Under the pieces are notes generated by a model. The model searched no databases. It saw only the letters and a list, made by a program, of their open reading frames with translations, and was not told the origin of the DNA. From positions 1 to 16,915 of the forward strand of contig CADBKS010000044.1 in NCBI GenBank assembly GCA_902795255.1: a stretch of 16,915 nt of DNA, in the 5' to 3' direction. The position numbers and the translations under genes are program-made. Positions 7,576 to 14,716 of this stretch are shown one piece after another (the stretch's first letter is position 1; each line of letters starts with the position of its first letter). This DNA comes from an uncultured Chloroflexota bacterium (GTDB lineage: Bacteria; Chloroflexota; Anaerolineae; Anaerolineales; Anaerolineaceae).

Positions 7576-8358
7576 ATGATCCGAATATCGAAGGTCAGGA
7601 TCCCCGGGCTTCCGACGGAAGAGCCGAGACGCCTGTATGTTTATCTGCCGCGGGATTATGAAACATCCGGGCTGGATTATCCGGTGCTGTATATGTTTGA
7701 CGGGCACAATGTGTTCTATGACAGCCATGCGACTTACGGGAAGAGCTGGGGAATGAAGGAATATCTGACCCGGACAAAGCTGCCCCTGATCGTGGCTGCT
7801 GTCGAATGCAACCATGAGGGGAACCGCCGCCTGAATGAATATGCGCCGTGGGATGTGGATGTCCGCGGGCTCGGGCATCTGGAAGGGCTCGGGAAAAGGA
7901 CGATGGACTGGATGGCGGGGCCGCTGAAGCAGTTTATTGACGGTGCTTACAGGACACTGCCCGGCCGGGAGAATACGGTGATCGCAGGCTCCTCCATGGG
8001 CGGTCTGATGGCGCTCTATGCTGTTGTGTCCCGGAACGATGTTTATTCTTGTGCGGCCGCGCTTTCGCCCAGCCTTTGGGCCGGCGGAAAACAGCTGCAG
8101 GCACTGCTTTCGGAAGCAAAGCTTCAGTCCCCGACACGGATCTATATGGACGTGGGTTCCGGTGAGGTCCCGCCCCGCGGGCATGCCCGGCTGACCGAAA
8201 TGTTCACGGCTGCCGGAAAACTTACACGGGCAGGCGCAGATGCCGCGGCCCTCGTGATCCCCGGCGCGCTGCATAACGAAGCGGCCTGGGAGAAGCGCAT
8301 CCCGCTTTTTATGCACTACCTGCTGAGCGAAGACGGCACATCGATGCTGCGGCCGTGA
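7576..8358 (+). CDS. Alpha/beta-hydrolase esterase (esterase D / PF00756 type)
   Basis: This 260-residue hydrolase has the putative-esterase fold found in esterase D, enterochelin esterase and feruloyl esterases. The nucleophile elbow is GSSMGG (138-143), giving S140. The likely catalytic Asp is D192 (YMDVGSGE) and the His is H233 (GALHNEAAW). The FDGHNVF segment at 41-47 matches the oxyanion-side loop usual in this family. It has no signal peptide, so it should be cytosolic. An AGAAGGGAGA ribosome site lies 5 nt before the ATG. The gene stands alone, divergent from the maturase and convergent with the acetyltransferase. The natural substrate cannot be read from sequence: deacylation of a sugar or thioester is possible, and the neighbours do not decide it. 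Its codons are noticeably richer in G/C than those of the sulfatase cluster. Confidence 0.85.
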   Translation: MIRISKVRIPGLPTEEPRRLYVYLPRDYETSGLDYPVLYMFDGHNVFYDSHATYGKSWGMKEYLTRTKLPLIVAAVECNHEGNRRLNEYAPWDVDVRGLGHLEGLGKRTMDWMAGPLKQFIDGAYRTLPGRENTVIAGSSMGGLMALYAVVSRNDVYSCAAALSPSLWAGGKQLQALLSEAKLQSPTRIYMDVGSGEVPPRGHARLTEMFTAAGKLTRAGADAAALVIPGALHNEAAWEKRIPLFMHYLLSEDGTSMLRP

Positions 8359-8396
8359 CGGGTCCTTGCATACAATGCCGGATGCACCGGGGAGGT

Positions 8397-9134
8397 TCAG
8401 CTGATTTTTGAGGTGAAAAGCTCCGTCCAGGCGGGGTGAAAGCCGGCCCCGATCGCAGTCCGCTGAGATGCGGTGTGCGAGATGGACGTTCCGTAATACG
8501 GCTGCAGACCCTGCTCCAGGATCCTGTTTTTCAGGAGCGCTGTCAGCATCGTGCCGATCCCCGCGTTTCTGTGCCCGGGACAGACATTGATCCCGATCTG
8601 CCGCATGAGCGGACTGTCGCAGCTCGCGCCGGCCATCCCGAGGATCTCCCCGTCAAGAACGGCGGATACGCCGATAACGTCCGGAGCGGTTTCACAGAAG
8701 GCATAGGCCTCGCCGAACCGGCTGTCGCCGCGGAACGGTTCGATCTCCTCACCGCAATACCAGCGGATCTCATATCCGTCCGTATTGACCGGCGTGATCC
8801 GGTCTGTGGTGTAATAAAGATGGATCAGATCGATCTGATAACCGTCCGGCCGCAGTCTTGCATCCAGTCTGCGCAGGGTTTCCGCCTCGAGGAACCATTC
8901 CGGGCCGCTCTCCGCAAATTCATTTCTGCACCATTCGATGATGTCTTTCCTCCCGGTGAAAAGGAGCTTGCTGTTGAAAACGGCCAGTTTCAGAAAGCAT
9001 TCCGGTCCTTCCTGCCAGGTCCGTCTGCCTTCAAGAAATGCATGCTCCGTGAAATGATTGCTGCGGTCCGCGGCCTCTTCCGGCAGGCAGCAGTAGTCTG
9101 CCGCGAACTGTCTGTAAAGTTTCTCATTCATCAT
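8397..9134 (-). CDS. GNAT-family N-acetyltransferase
   Basis: This 245-residue protein has an unassigned N-terminal half (1-120) and a GNAT acetyltransferase domain in the C-terminal half. The acetyl-CoA pyrophosphate-binding motif A is at about 180-202, with the R-x-x-G-x-G signature as R189, G192 and G194 (GHRNAGIG). Near the end, GTSISHTASQRTAIGAGF (215-232) matches the usual final segment in which the protein recognises a relative rise in residue position. The acceptor is unknown: antibiotics, amino acids and ribosomal proteins are all GNAT targets. A GGAGGGG site lies upstream of two adjacent ATGs; the first (9134) has the better 6-nt spacing. It converges with the esterase gene with only 38 nt between them, and no clear terminator was found there. 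Confidence 0.85.
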   Translation of the reverse strand: MMNEKLYRQFAADYCCLPEEAADRSNHFTEHAFLEGRRTWQEGPECFLKLAVFNSKLLFTGRKDIIEWCRNEFAESGPEWFLEAETLRRLDARLRPDGYQIDLIHLYYTTDRITPVNTDGYEIRWYCGEEIEPFRGDSRFGEAYAFCETAPDVIGVSAVLDGEILGMAGASCDSPLMRQIGINVCPGHRNAGIGTMLTALLKNRILEQGLQPYYGTSISHTASQRTAIGAGFHPAWTELFTSKIS

Positions 9135-9215
9135 TCAGCCCCTCCGCGTTTCCGGGAAAAGATCGATCTGTGTTAAATATAACAGGGATCTGCCCGGACA
9201 TCTGCTTTCTGAGAC

Positions 9216-9243
9216 AAAAAAACCGGCGTTCGGCCGGTTTTTT
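9216..9243 (-). terminator. Rho-independent terminator after degV
   Basis: A perfect 11-bp stem (9217-9227 with 9233-9243, GC core CCGGC/GCCGG) and 5-nt loop with A/T runs on both sides lies 22 nt past the DegV stop codon. The symmetry means it could also stop plus-strand transcription. It separates DegV from the downstream acetyltransferase, which therefore needs its own promoter. Confidence 0.9.
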
Positions 9244-9265
9244 GATGTTCATGTTCGGGGACGGT

Positions 9266-10147
9266 TCAGTTCTGCCAGTTTTCTCTCGGTTCACCGAAGA
9301 AGAAGAGCGCGATCACGCCCGGACCGGTATGGGAACCGATGACGTGGCCGACGTAGCTGATGACGAACTCCTTCGTTCCCCATTCATTTTTGATCATTTC
9401 GACGAGGGTGTCGACTTCCTCGCGGCAGTCACCGTGGCTGATGAAGATCTTCTGGGAGCCCTGGTCGATGCCGTGGGATTTCATCTTATTGAAAAGTCCG
9501 CGGATGGAGCGCTTGCGGCCGATGACCTTTTCGCGCGGGATCAGGTGGCCGGCGTTGTCCATGTTCATGACCGGTTTGATGGAGAGCGCGGAACCGAACC
9601 AGGCCGCGGAGGCGGATACACGTCCGCCGCGCTGCAGGAAGTGCAGGTCATCAACGGTGTACCAGTGGTGCAGGTTCAGTTTGTTTTTCTCGATCCAGTC
9701 GGCGGTCTCATCGATCGTTTTTCCGGAATCACGCAGTTCAACGGCTTTATCGACCAGGCAGCCTTCCCCGCAGGAGGCCGACAGGGTGTCGATGACGATG
9801 AATTTCCGTTCCGGGAACTCTTTTCGGGCGATCTCGGCGGCCTGAAAACCGGCGGTGACTGTGCCGCTCAGTCCGCTGGAGAACCCGACGTAAAGCACAT
9901 CCATGCCGTCGCCAGCGGCTTTGCGGAAAACATCCAGAAAGGCGCCGATGGAGACCTGTGAGGTCTTGGAGCGGCTGCCGTTCCGCAGCCGGTCATAGAA
10001 GGTTTTGATGTCGATATCCGGGTTTTCTTCGCCGTCGATCGTGAAGGTCAGCGGGCACATTTTAAAATCACGGTAGGAATCCATCAGGTCCTGCGGCAGA
10101 TCGCTGGATGAGTCGGTAACAATGAAGAAGTTTGATTTTTCAGACAT
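9266..10147 (-). CDS. DegV family fatty-acid-binding protein
   Basis: This 293-residue cytosolic protein matches the DegV/FakB family, whose members bind a fatty acid and, in some cases, present it to the kinase FakA for phospholipid synthesis. Family marks are the opening FIVTDSSSDLP (8-18), TSQVS (62-66, usually TSQPS), SSGLSGT (90-96) and the RGGRVS segment in the second domain. Length is normal for the family. The last residues (PRENWQN) run past the usual FFFGEPRE ending without oddity. A GAGGTGA ribosome site precedes the ATG. No fakA-like gene is in the window, so whether this copy takes part in acyl phosphate formation is not known. Confidence 0.9.
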   Translation of the reverse strand: MSEKSNFFIVTDSSSDLPQDLMDSYRDFKMCPLTFTIDGEENPDIDIKTFYDRLRNGSRSKTSQVSIGAFLDVFRKAAGDGMDVLYVGFSSGLSGTVTAGFQAAEIARKEFPERKFIVIDTLSASCGEGCLVDKAVELRDSGKTIDETADWIEKNKLNLHHWYTVDDLHFLQRGGRVSASAAWFGSALSIKPVMNMDNAGHLIPREKVIGRKRSIRGLFNKMKSHGIDQGSQKIFISHGDCREEVDTLVEMIKNEWGTKEFVISYVGHVIGSHTGPGVIALFFFGEPRENWQN

Positions 10148-10180
10148 AGTTCACCTCGAGCCCATGGTTATTGCAGCTTA

Positions 10181-10186
10181 ATTGTA
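10181..10186 (-). promoter_or_regulatory. Candidate -10 box for degV
   Basis: TACAAT on the minus strand lies 33 nt upstream of the DegV ATG, a reasonable distance for a housekeeping promoter. The matching -35 position holds only a poor TGTCCG-like hexamer. Confidence 0.3.
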
Positions 10187-10249
10187 CATGAAACAAAAAA
10201 TGCGGACAGAGTGAATTGACGGTTTATGCCGGAAATTTGGACAAAACCG

Positions 10250-10317
10250 CCGGTTTGGGTAAAAACCGGGGCGTAAGCCGGGACCGTGCGGAGCAGGCCG
10301 CTCCGGTGCCGGAGCGG
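10250..10317. repeat. Cluster of inverted repeats upstream of the ECF sigma operon
   Basis: Two structures occur close together. First, CCGGTTT (10250-10256) pairs with AAACCGG (10263-10269). Second, a three-arm set is formed by CGGAGC (10289-10294), CCGCTCCGG (10298-10306) and CCGGAGCGG (10309-10317). The middle arm can pair with either neighbour (6 bp or up to 9 bp), so the two hairpins exclude each other. No T-run follows, so neither is a plain terminator. Whether this stretch is transcribed is not known. Confidence 0.6.
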
Positions 10318-10358
10318 ATAGGCTGCCGCCCCCAATTTGCATTATTTTTAAATATGCG

Positions 10359-10393
10359 GCGACATTTTGTCGCGGTAAAACGTTATATATAGT
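10359..10393 (+). promoter_or_regulatory. Palindrome and possible promoter ahead of the ECF sigma gene
   Basis: A perfect inverted repeat, GCGACA-TTT-TGTCGC, spans 10359-10373. It ends 46 nt before the sigma-factor ATG. A TATAGT at 10388-10393 could be a -10 box; the -35 position would then fall on the palindrome, making it a plausible operator. The spacing is not ideal and an ECF-type -35 box was not identified. Confidence 0.35.
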
Positions 10394-10419
10394 GAAAGCT
10401 GAAAGAAAGGAGGGCGCTT

Positions 10420-10884
10420 ATGATCACGGAACTGTATACGGTGTATCAGCAGGAACTGCTGAAATACTGCGCAATGATCTGCGGGAACACCGGTGATGCG
10501 GAAGATCTGCTGCAGGAGACCTTTATGAGAGCCCTTGCCAATCTGGATGTTCTGGAGGATCTGGATGAAAAGCAGCGCCGGGCCTGGCTGTACAGGGTCG
10601 CGCGGAACCTTTTCTTTGACATGTGCAGGCGGGAAACTGTCCGGAAGAACCATGCCTTCCTTTCGGAAGATGTGTCGGACGGCGGATTCAGCGAAGCAGA
10701 GGCCGCCATGATCCTTTCCTCCTTCCCGCCGGACCTGGCTCAGGTCTTTGTCAAACACTATTTCCTGGGGTATACCTCGGAAGAGCTTGCGGAGGAATAC
10801 GGACTTTCAGCTTCCGGGATCAGGACCATGCTGAGCCGTGCCAGAAAAGCCCTGAAGGAAAAGCTGAACGAATCAAAGGAGTGA
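10420..10884 (+). CDS. ECF-type RNA polymerase sigma factor
   Basis: This 154-residue protein has only the two core sigma-70 domains. Region 2 is at about 3-75, with the typical DAEDLLQETFMRA stretch (26-38) and the W-L-Y-R-V-A-R-N-L helix that contacts the -10 element. Region 4 is at about 98-152, with the helix-turn-helix GYTSEELAEEYGLSASGIRT recognising the -35 element. It should direct RNA polymerase to a small set of promoters. The ribosome site AAGGAGGG is strong and 6 nt from the ATG. The next gene begins at or within 3 nt of its stop codon, so the two are almost certainly cotranscribed. Most such factors have a membrane anti-sigma factor encoded next door; here the next two proteins have no membrane segment. 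The stimulus is unknown. Confidence 0.9.
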   Translation: MITELYTVYQQELLKYCAMICGNTGDAEDLLQETFMRALANLDVLEDLDEKQRRAWLYRVARNLFFDMCRRETVRKNHAFLSEDVSDGGFSEAEAAMILSSFPPDLAQVFVKHYFLGYTSEELAEEYGLSASGIRTMLSRARKALKEKLNESKE

Positions 10885-12099
10885 ATGATGAAATACAAAG
10901 TGATCAATACCGCGGTGTGCGATGCGAGGGATGTCTGTGAGGAATCTCTTTCCGGATTTGAGAAGATCACGGTCAATACCGCGGTCCTTCTCACAAATCC
11001 CCGCGCGAGAGAATTGCTGAACCGTTATCCGGTCGTACTGAACGCAGCCTCTGTTGTTGACATCCCGGAAGGGAAAGATATCAGAGTTCAGACGGCGAAC
11101 GGCAAATATGAGCTCGGACCGGATGTGGACGGGATGGGGGTCTGCCTAGTGGTCAACGGGAAAATGACGATGACGGACGGCAGTCTTGATTCGGCGAAAA
11201 GCTTCACAAAGATCCTGGTCAACGGGAAAGTCCTGATGCCCGCATCTTACCGCGGGAAACTGCAGAATATGGAGATAAACGGGAAAGCGATATACTATCC
11301 GGACGAGGCGCAGATCCTGAAAAACACGGCCGTGATCGATGATCTTTTTATCATGCGGGCTGCGGGTGTGAGCTACTACTCCCCGGGGAGTCTCTTTTTC
11401 ACGGACACCGCGATGGATACCGGGAAACTTTTGGAGAAAGACATGCGCTTTGCCGCCCGGAAGGTCATTATTGCTGAAAGCCTGCTGCCCGTTCTGATCA
11501 CCCGGATCGATGAAGAAGCGGAGATCGTCCGGGTCCCGGATGGAACGCGCATGATTGACGGTGACACGGAGCTGAAACCCGCGGTGATCCGCAAATACGG
11601 GACGAAACTCTGCGTCTGCGGGGATGTAAAGATTGCGGACGCGGAAGCGCTTTCTGCATTGGAATACCTGTACGCGGAAGGAACGGTCAGTGTGAATAAG
11701 GATCTGGAAGAGGCTTTTGAAGAGATCGAGAGTGTTTATGATGAACTAAAGATCATTGATCCGTCTGCCGGATATCTGACGGACCGTCCTTTTGTCAGGA
11801 TCGGTGCTTCGATGCTGGCAAAATATCCGGGCGGGATCCGGGTCCGGGACTGTGCGAAGGTGACGCTTTCGGAGGATCTGACTCCCGAAATGATCCTTGA
11901 AAAGATCCTTATTTCGGACTGCGCGGTCGTGACCTGTACGAAAGAGCAGGAGGAAGCCGTCAGCATGATCGCAAGTGATGTGGCTGCGATCCGTACTTCG
12001 GGTGGAGAAGAGGACGGTGCTGAAGGCGGCTCCTTCTTCGGGATGCTGCGCGGTCTCGGGGATACGCAGATGGTCAATGCTGTGGAGTACCGGATGTAG
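10885..12099 (+). CDS. Unknown 404-residue protein with beta-solenoid-like repeats
   Basis: I do not recognise this protein. It has no signal peptide or membrane segment, so it should be cytosolic. From about residue 60 it is strand-rich and weakly periodic: xNGK turns occur at 71-74, 90-93, 112-115 and 131-134, roughly every 20 residues, as in stacked beta-solenoid coils. Similar short strand-turn units (for example LCVCGDVKI, FVRIGASM, GIRVRDCAKVTLS) continue to about 355. There are eight Cys (12, 18, 87, 243, 245, 323, 346, 351), including a CVC pair. The tail (372-384) is rich in Gly and acidic residues. Two ATGs are adjacent: AAAGGAG at 10875-10881 is 6 nt from the second (10888) and 3 nt from the first, so 10888 may be the real start. 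Its link to the sigma factor suggests a regulator of it or its main product. A bactofilin-like scaffold is one alternative, not shown. Confidence 0.75.
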   Translation: MMKYKVINTAVCDARDVCEESLSGFEKITVNTAVLLTNPRARELLNRYPVVLNAASVVDIPEGKDIRVQTANGKYELGPDVDGMGVCLVVNGKMTMTDGSLDSAKSFTKILVNGKVLMPASYRGKLQNMEINGKAIYYPDEAQILKNTAVIDDLFIMRAAGVSYYSPGSLFFTDTAMDTGKLLEKDMRFAARKVIIAESLLPVLITRIDEEAEIVRVPDGTRMIDGDTELKPAVIRKYGTKLCVCGDVKIADAEALSALEYLYAEGTVSVNKDLEEAFEEIESVYDELKIIDPSAGYLTDRPFVRIGASMLAKYPGGIRVRDCAKVTLSEDLTPEMILEKILISDCAVVTCTKEQEEAVSMIASDVAAIRTSGGEEDGAEGGSFFGMLRGLGDTQMVNAVEYRM

Positions 12100-12118
12100 G
12101 TCCGCAGAAAGGGAAAAC

Positions 12119-12307
12119 ATGAATAACAGGAATAAAGAACTGCCCGGAATGGCGGAACTGGAGCCGGTCGTCCCCTTCTGGGCAAAATCGGAACGGCTGG
12201 AATATGTCATGCCGCTGACGGAGCTGTTTGATCTGGAAGTTTTGGAAGACCCGATGCGGAGGTTCCGCCCTCAGAATGAATTCACGGTGAACCGTTTCTT
12301 TTTCTGA
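12119..12307 (+). CDS. Small 62-residue protein, third gene of the ECF unit
   Basis: A 62-residue frame begins 19 nt after the 404-residue protein ends and has AGAAAGGGA upstream of its ATG. It ends just before the operon terminator. The product is hydrophilic in its first third, has a leucine- and acid-rich middle (MPLTELFDLEVLED) and finishes with the aromatic stretch NRFFF. It contains no Cys and no membrane segment. No family is recognised. A longer in-frame reading from 11975 exists but would overlap the previous gene by about 125 nt and has no ribosome site. Position and ribosome site support a real gene. A role as a sigma-factor modulator or partner of the preceding protein is conjecture. 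Confidence 0.65.
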   Translation: MNNRNKELPGMAELEPVVPFWAKSERLEYVMPLTELFDLEVLEDPMRRFRPQNEFTVNRFFF

Positions 12308-12319
12308 AGAAGATAAGAC

Positions 12320-12364
12320 AAAACGATCCGGGGCGGATATTCATCCGCCCCGGATCGTTTTTTT
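12320..12364. terminator. Very strong bidirectional terminator between convergent operons
   Basis: A perfect 19-bp stem (12320-12338 with 12343-12361) with the 4-nt loop ATTC has a GC-rich core and runs of A before and seven T after. It lies 12 nt after the small-protein stop and 19 nt before the nagB stop, so it should end both the plus-strand ECF unit and the minus-strand glmM-nagB unit. Confidence 0.93.
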
Positions 12365-12383
12365 GCCGGATATTTTCCGTTTT

Positions 12384-13172
12384 TTACAGTCTTTCCTTCT
12401 TTTCGATGTCGAGGAAATATTTGTAGGTATCGACGGTCAGTTCGCCGCAGGCTGCTTCATCGCAGGCGATGATGGCGCCGTTGTGAAGCTGCAGGGCACT
12501 GCAGGTCCATTTCTGGGAAACACCGCCTTCGACGGTGGCAGCCAGGGCGCGGGCCTTGTTGTGCCCGGAGATCAGGACCAGGACTTCTTTGGAATCCGTG
12601 ACCGTCCCGATCCCGACGGAAAGCGCCATCGCCGGGACTTTCTCCGGATCATTGCCGAAGAAACGGGAATTGACGATGCGGGTGTCGGTCGTCAGCATGC
12701 GGACGCCGGTGCGGGACGAGAGCGATGTGAAGGGTTCGTTGAAGGCCAGGTGCCCGTCAACGCCGATCCCGCCCATGAAGAGGTCGATCCCGCCGTAAGA
12801 GGCGATCTTTTCCTCGTAGCGGGCGCATTCGGCTTCCGGGTCATCGGTCATCCCGTTGAGGATGTTGATGTTCTCCGCGGGGATCTCAATGTGGTTGAAG
12901 AAATTATCGTGCATGAAATACCAGTAGCTCTGGTCATGTTCATGCGGCAGACCGATATATTCGTCCATGTTGAAGGTCACGACGTTTTTGAATGAGACCT
13001 CGCCGGCTTTGTTTTTCCGGATCAGTTCCTGATAGACGCCGATCGGCGAGGAGCCGGTGGGCAGGCCGAGCACGAACGGCCGGTCTTCTTTGTGTTCATT
13101 GATCTTTCGGGCGATATAGTTGGCCGCCCATTTGCACATTTTTGCGTAATCATCCTGGATAACAACGCGCAT
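12384..13172 (-). CDS. nagB: Glucosamine-6-phosphate deaminase
   Basis: The enzyme converts glucosamine-6-phosphate to fructose-6-phosphate and ammonia, returning amino sugars to glycolysis. At 262 residues it is of normal length. Phosphate-binding LPTGSSP is at 37-43, D70 (in FNMDEYIGL) is the proton-transfer Asp, and [15 protein letters not shown] (133-147) carries D139, H141 and E146. These correspond to D72, D141, H143 and E148 of the Escherichia coli enzyme with a constant offset of two. GGAGG lies 6 nt upstream of the ATG. It is 27 nt downstream of glmM, so the two are cotranscribed. They act on the same substrate in opposite directions: one towards cell-wall precursors, the other towards energy metabolism. 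Confidence 0.96.
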   Translation of the reverse strand: MRVVIQDDYAKMCKWAANYIARKINEHKEDRPFVLGLPTGSSPIGVYQELIRKNKAGEVSFKNVVTFNMDEYIGLPHEHDQSYWYFMHDNFFNHIEIPAENINILNGMTDDPEAECARYEEKIASYGGIDLFMGGIGVDGHLAFNEPFTSLSSRTGVRMLTTDTRIVNSRFFGNDPEKVPAMALSVGIGTVTDSKEVLVLISGHNKARALAATVEGGVSQKWTCSALQLHNGAIIACDEAACGELTVDTYKYFLDIEKKERL

Positions 13173-13199
13173 GATTTTCCTCCGTAAAAACAGTTCTGT

Positions 13200-14549
13200 C
13201 TACTGTTCGATGTGGCCTTTTTCGCGGATCACATCGATCACCCCGTCCACGTATTTCTCGCAGATCGCATCGGATCCGGCTTCGACCATCACACGGATGA
13301 CCGGCTCCGTGCCGGATTCGCGGACCAGGATGCGCCCGTCGTCGCCCAGCGCGTCCGCCGCGGCTTTGACAGCCTTCTGTACATCCGGGTCGTTCTGGGC
13401 ATCCGGTTTGCTTTTGACGTGAACATTTTTCAGTACCTGCGGGTAGAATTTCACCGGTGCGGCCAGTTCGCTCATCGGCTTGTTCTTGGCGAGCATCACT
13501 TCCATCAGCTTCAGGCTGGTCAGGATACCGTCGCCGGTAGTCGCGTATTTTGTGAAAATGATGTGTCCGGACTGCTCCCCGCCGATGCGGTGGCCGTGTT
13601 CGGTCATATTTTCGTAAACGTATTTGTCGCCGACTTTGGTCTTTTCATAGTTGATGCCGACCGCGTCCAGCGCCTTGTAGAGGCCGAAGTTGGACATGAC
13701 GGTGGTGACGACCGTGTTGTTCAGCAGTTTGCCGCGTTCCTTCATGTAAAGGCCGTAGATGTAAAGAATGTGGTCGCCGGTGACGACATTGCCCTTTTCA
13801 TCCACGCAGAGGCAGCGGTCCGCGTCGCCATCATAGGCAAAGCCAACGTTCAGCCCGTTTTCCACGACAAATTTCTGCAGATGTTCGATGTGTGTGGAGC
13901 CGCATTCGGTGTTGATGTTGTAGCCGTCCGGTTCCGCGTTGATGACGTAGGTCTTGGCGCCGATGGCGTCAAATACAGACTTCGCGATCGACCAGGCGGA
14001 GCCGTTCGCGGCATCCAGACCGACTTTGATGTTTTTGAAGCTGTATTTGGACAGCCCGATCAGGTATCCGATGTAGCGGTTCCGGCCGGATGCGTAGTCT
14101 ACGGTGCGGCCGATCTCCGCGCGTTCCGCCAGCGGGACATCGGTTTTGCCGTCGATGTAGTCCTCGATCTTCAGCAGCGTTTCCTCATCCATCTTCTCGC
14201 CGTAGTTGTTGACGATCTTGATCCCGTTGTCATAGTAGGGATTGTGGGAGGCAGAGATCATGATCCCGCAGTCGAAGTCATCGACCCGGGCAATGTAAGA
14301 GACGGAAGGCGTCGTCGTCACATGCATGATGTAGGCATCCGCGCCGGAAGCCATCAGGCCGGTGCACAGCGCGTATTCAAACATGTAGCTGGAGCGGCGG
14401 GTGTCTTTGCCGATGACGACCTTGGCTTTTTTCCCCATCCGCTTTCCGTAGTACCATCCGAGGTAGCGCCCGATTTTGATGGCGTGTTCGTAGGTCAGAT
14501 TTATATTGGCTTCTCCGCGGAAACCATCGGTTCCGAAATATTTGCCCAA
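13200..14549 (-). CDS. glmM: Phosphoglucosamine mutase, TTG start
   Basis: The enzyme interconverts glucosamine-6-phosphate and glucosamine-1-phosphate on the route to UDP-N-acetylglucosamine and peptidoglycan. It has 449 residues, as expected. The N-terminal GKYFGTDGFRG signature, the catalytic phosphoserine loop SASHNP (S101), the magnesium-binding DGDADR (240-245) and the C-terminal phosphate-binding RESGTEPVIRVM (410-421) are all present. The RESGTEP-V-IRVM form favours GlmM over phosphomannomutase. The start codon is TTG at 14549, since the family signature begins there and no upstream in-frame ATG exists; GGGGA lies about 9 nt upstream. That combination should give modest translation. 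It heads the glmM-nagB unit, with a TATAAT at 14585-14590 as likely -10 box. Confidence 0.93.
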   Translation of the reverse strand: MGKYFGTDGFRGEANINLTYEHAIKIGRYLGWYYGKRMGKKAKVVIGKDTRRSSYMFEYALCTGLMASGADAYIMHVTTTPSVSYIARVDDFDCGIMISASHNPYYDNGIKIVNNYGEKMDEETLLKIEDYIDGKTDVPLAERAEIGRTVDYASGRNRYIGYLIGLSKYSFKNIKVGLDAANGSAWSIAKSVFDAIGAKTYVINAEPDGYNINTECGSTHIEHLQKFVVENGLNVGFAYDGDADRCLCVDEKGNVVTGDHILYIYGLYMKERGKLLNNTVVTTVMSNFGLYKALDAVGINYEKTKVGDKYVYENMTEHGHRIGGEQSGHIIFTKYATTGDGILTSLKLMEVMLAKNKPMSELAAPVKFYPQVLKNVHVKSKPDAQNDPDVQKAVKAAADALGDDGRILVRESGTEPVIRVMVEAGSDAICEKYVDGVIDVIREKGHIEQ

Positions 14550-14584
14550 TTCGTATATTCCCCGTATAAGTTAGATTGTCTGCA

Positions 14585-14590
14585 ATTATA
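14585..14590 (-). promoter_or_regulatory. Candidate -10 box for glmM-nagB
   Basis: A perfect TATAAT on the minus strand ends 35 nt upstream of the glmM TTG start. No good -35 hexamer was seen at 16-18 nt. Confidence 0.4.
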
Positions 14591-14655
14591 ACCGAATATC
14601 GGATTTTCCGTTCCCCGTGAGTGAAAAAGACAGTCTGTCCGGATAAAAAACAATG

Positions 14656-14661
14656 TATACT
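14656..14661 (+). promoter_or_regulatory. Candidate -10 box for the Sel1-repeat protein gene
   Basis: TATACT lies 55 nt before the ATG within an A/T-rich patch between two divergent genes. Only weak -35 candidates (around CTGTCC, 14635-14640) are present. Confidence 0.25.
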
Positions 14662-14716
14662 ATATTTACAAAGATAAAAAACGCGAAACCATTTCACTGG
14701 GGAAAAGGGGAAAATC

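Noticed and set aside
8359..8396. Possible terminator between the convergent esterase and acetyltransferase genes
   Set aside because: Only short, imperfect pairings (such as CCGG arms) without a T-run could be formed.
8436..9176. Plus-strand frame opposite the acetyltransferase gene
   Set aside because: It has no ribosome site or recognisable domain; the minus strand carries a clear GNAT motif A.
9172..9185. Small palindrome TGTTA-AATA-TAACA upstream of the acetyltransferase gene
   Set aside because: A 5-bp A/T-rich palindrome is expected by chance and overlaps a likely -10 region; there is no further support for an operator.
9170..9961. Open frame of 263 codons on the plus strand opposite degV
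   Set aside because: It begins in the region of the degV terminator and runs antisense to a clear DegV gene. The product is rich in Asp and Gly without recognisable domains.
11975..12118. N-terminal extension of the 62-residue protein
   Set aside because: It would overlap the 404-residue gene in another frame, lacks a ribosome site, and the internal ATG at 12119 has one.
13212..14591. Long open frame (459 codons) on the plus strand opposite glmM
   Set aside because: It mirrors glmM in antisense, has low-complexity Val/Asp/Phe-rich composition and no family match, while glmM has all its catalytic motifs.
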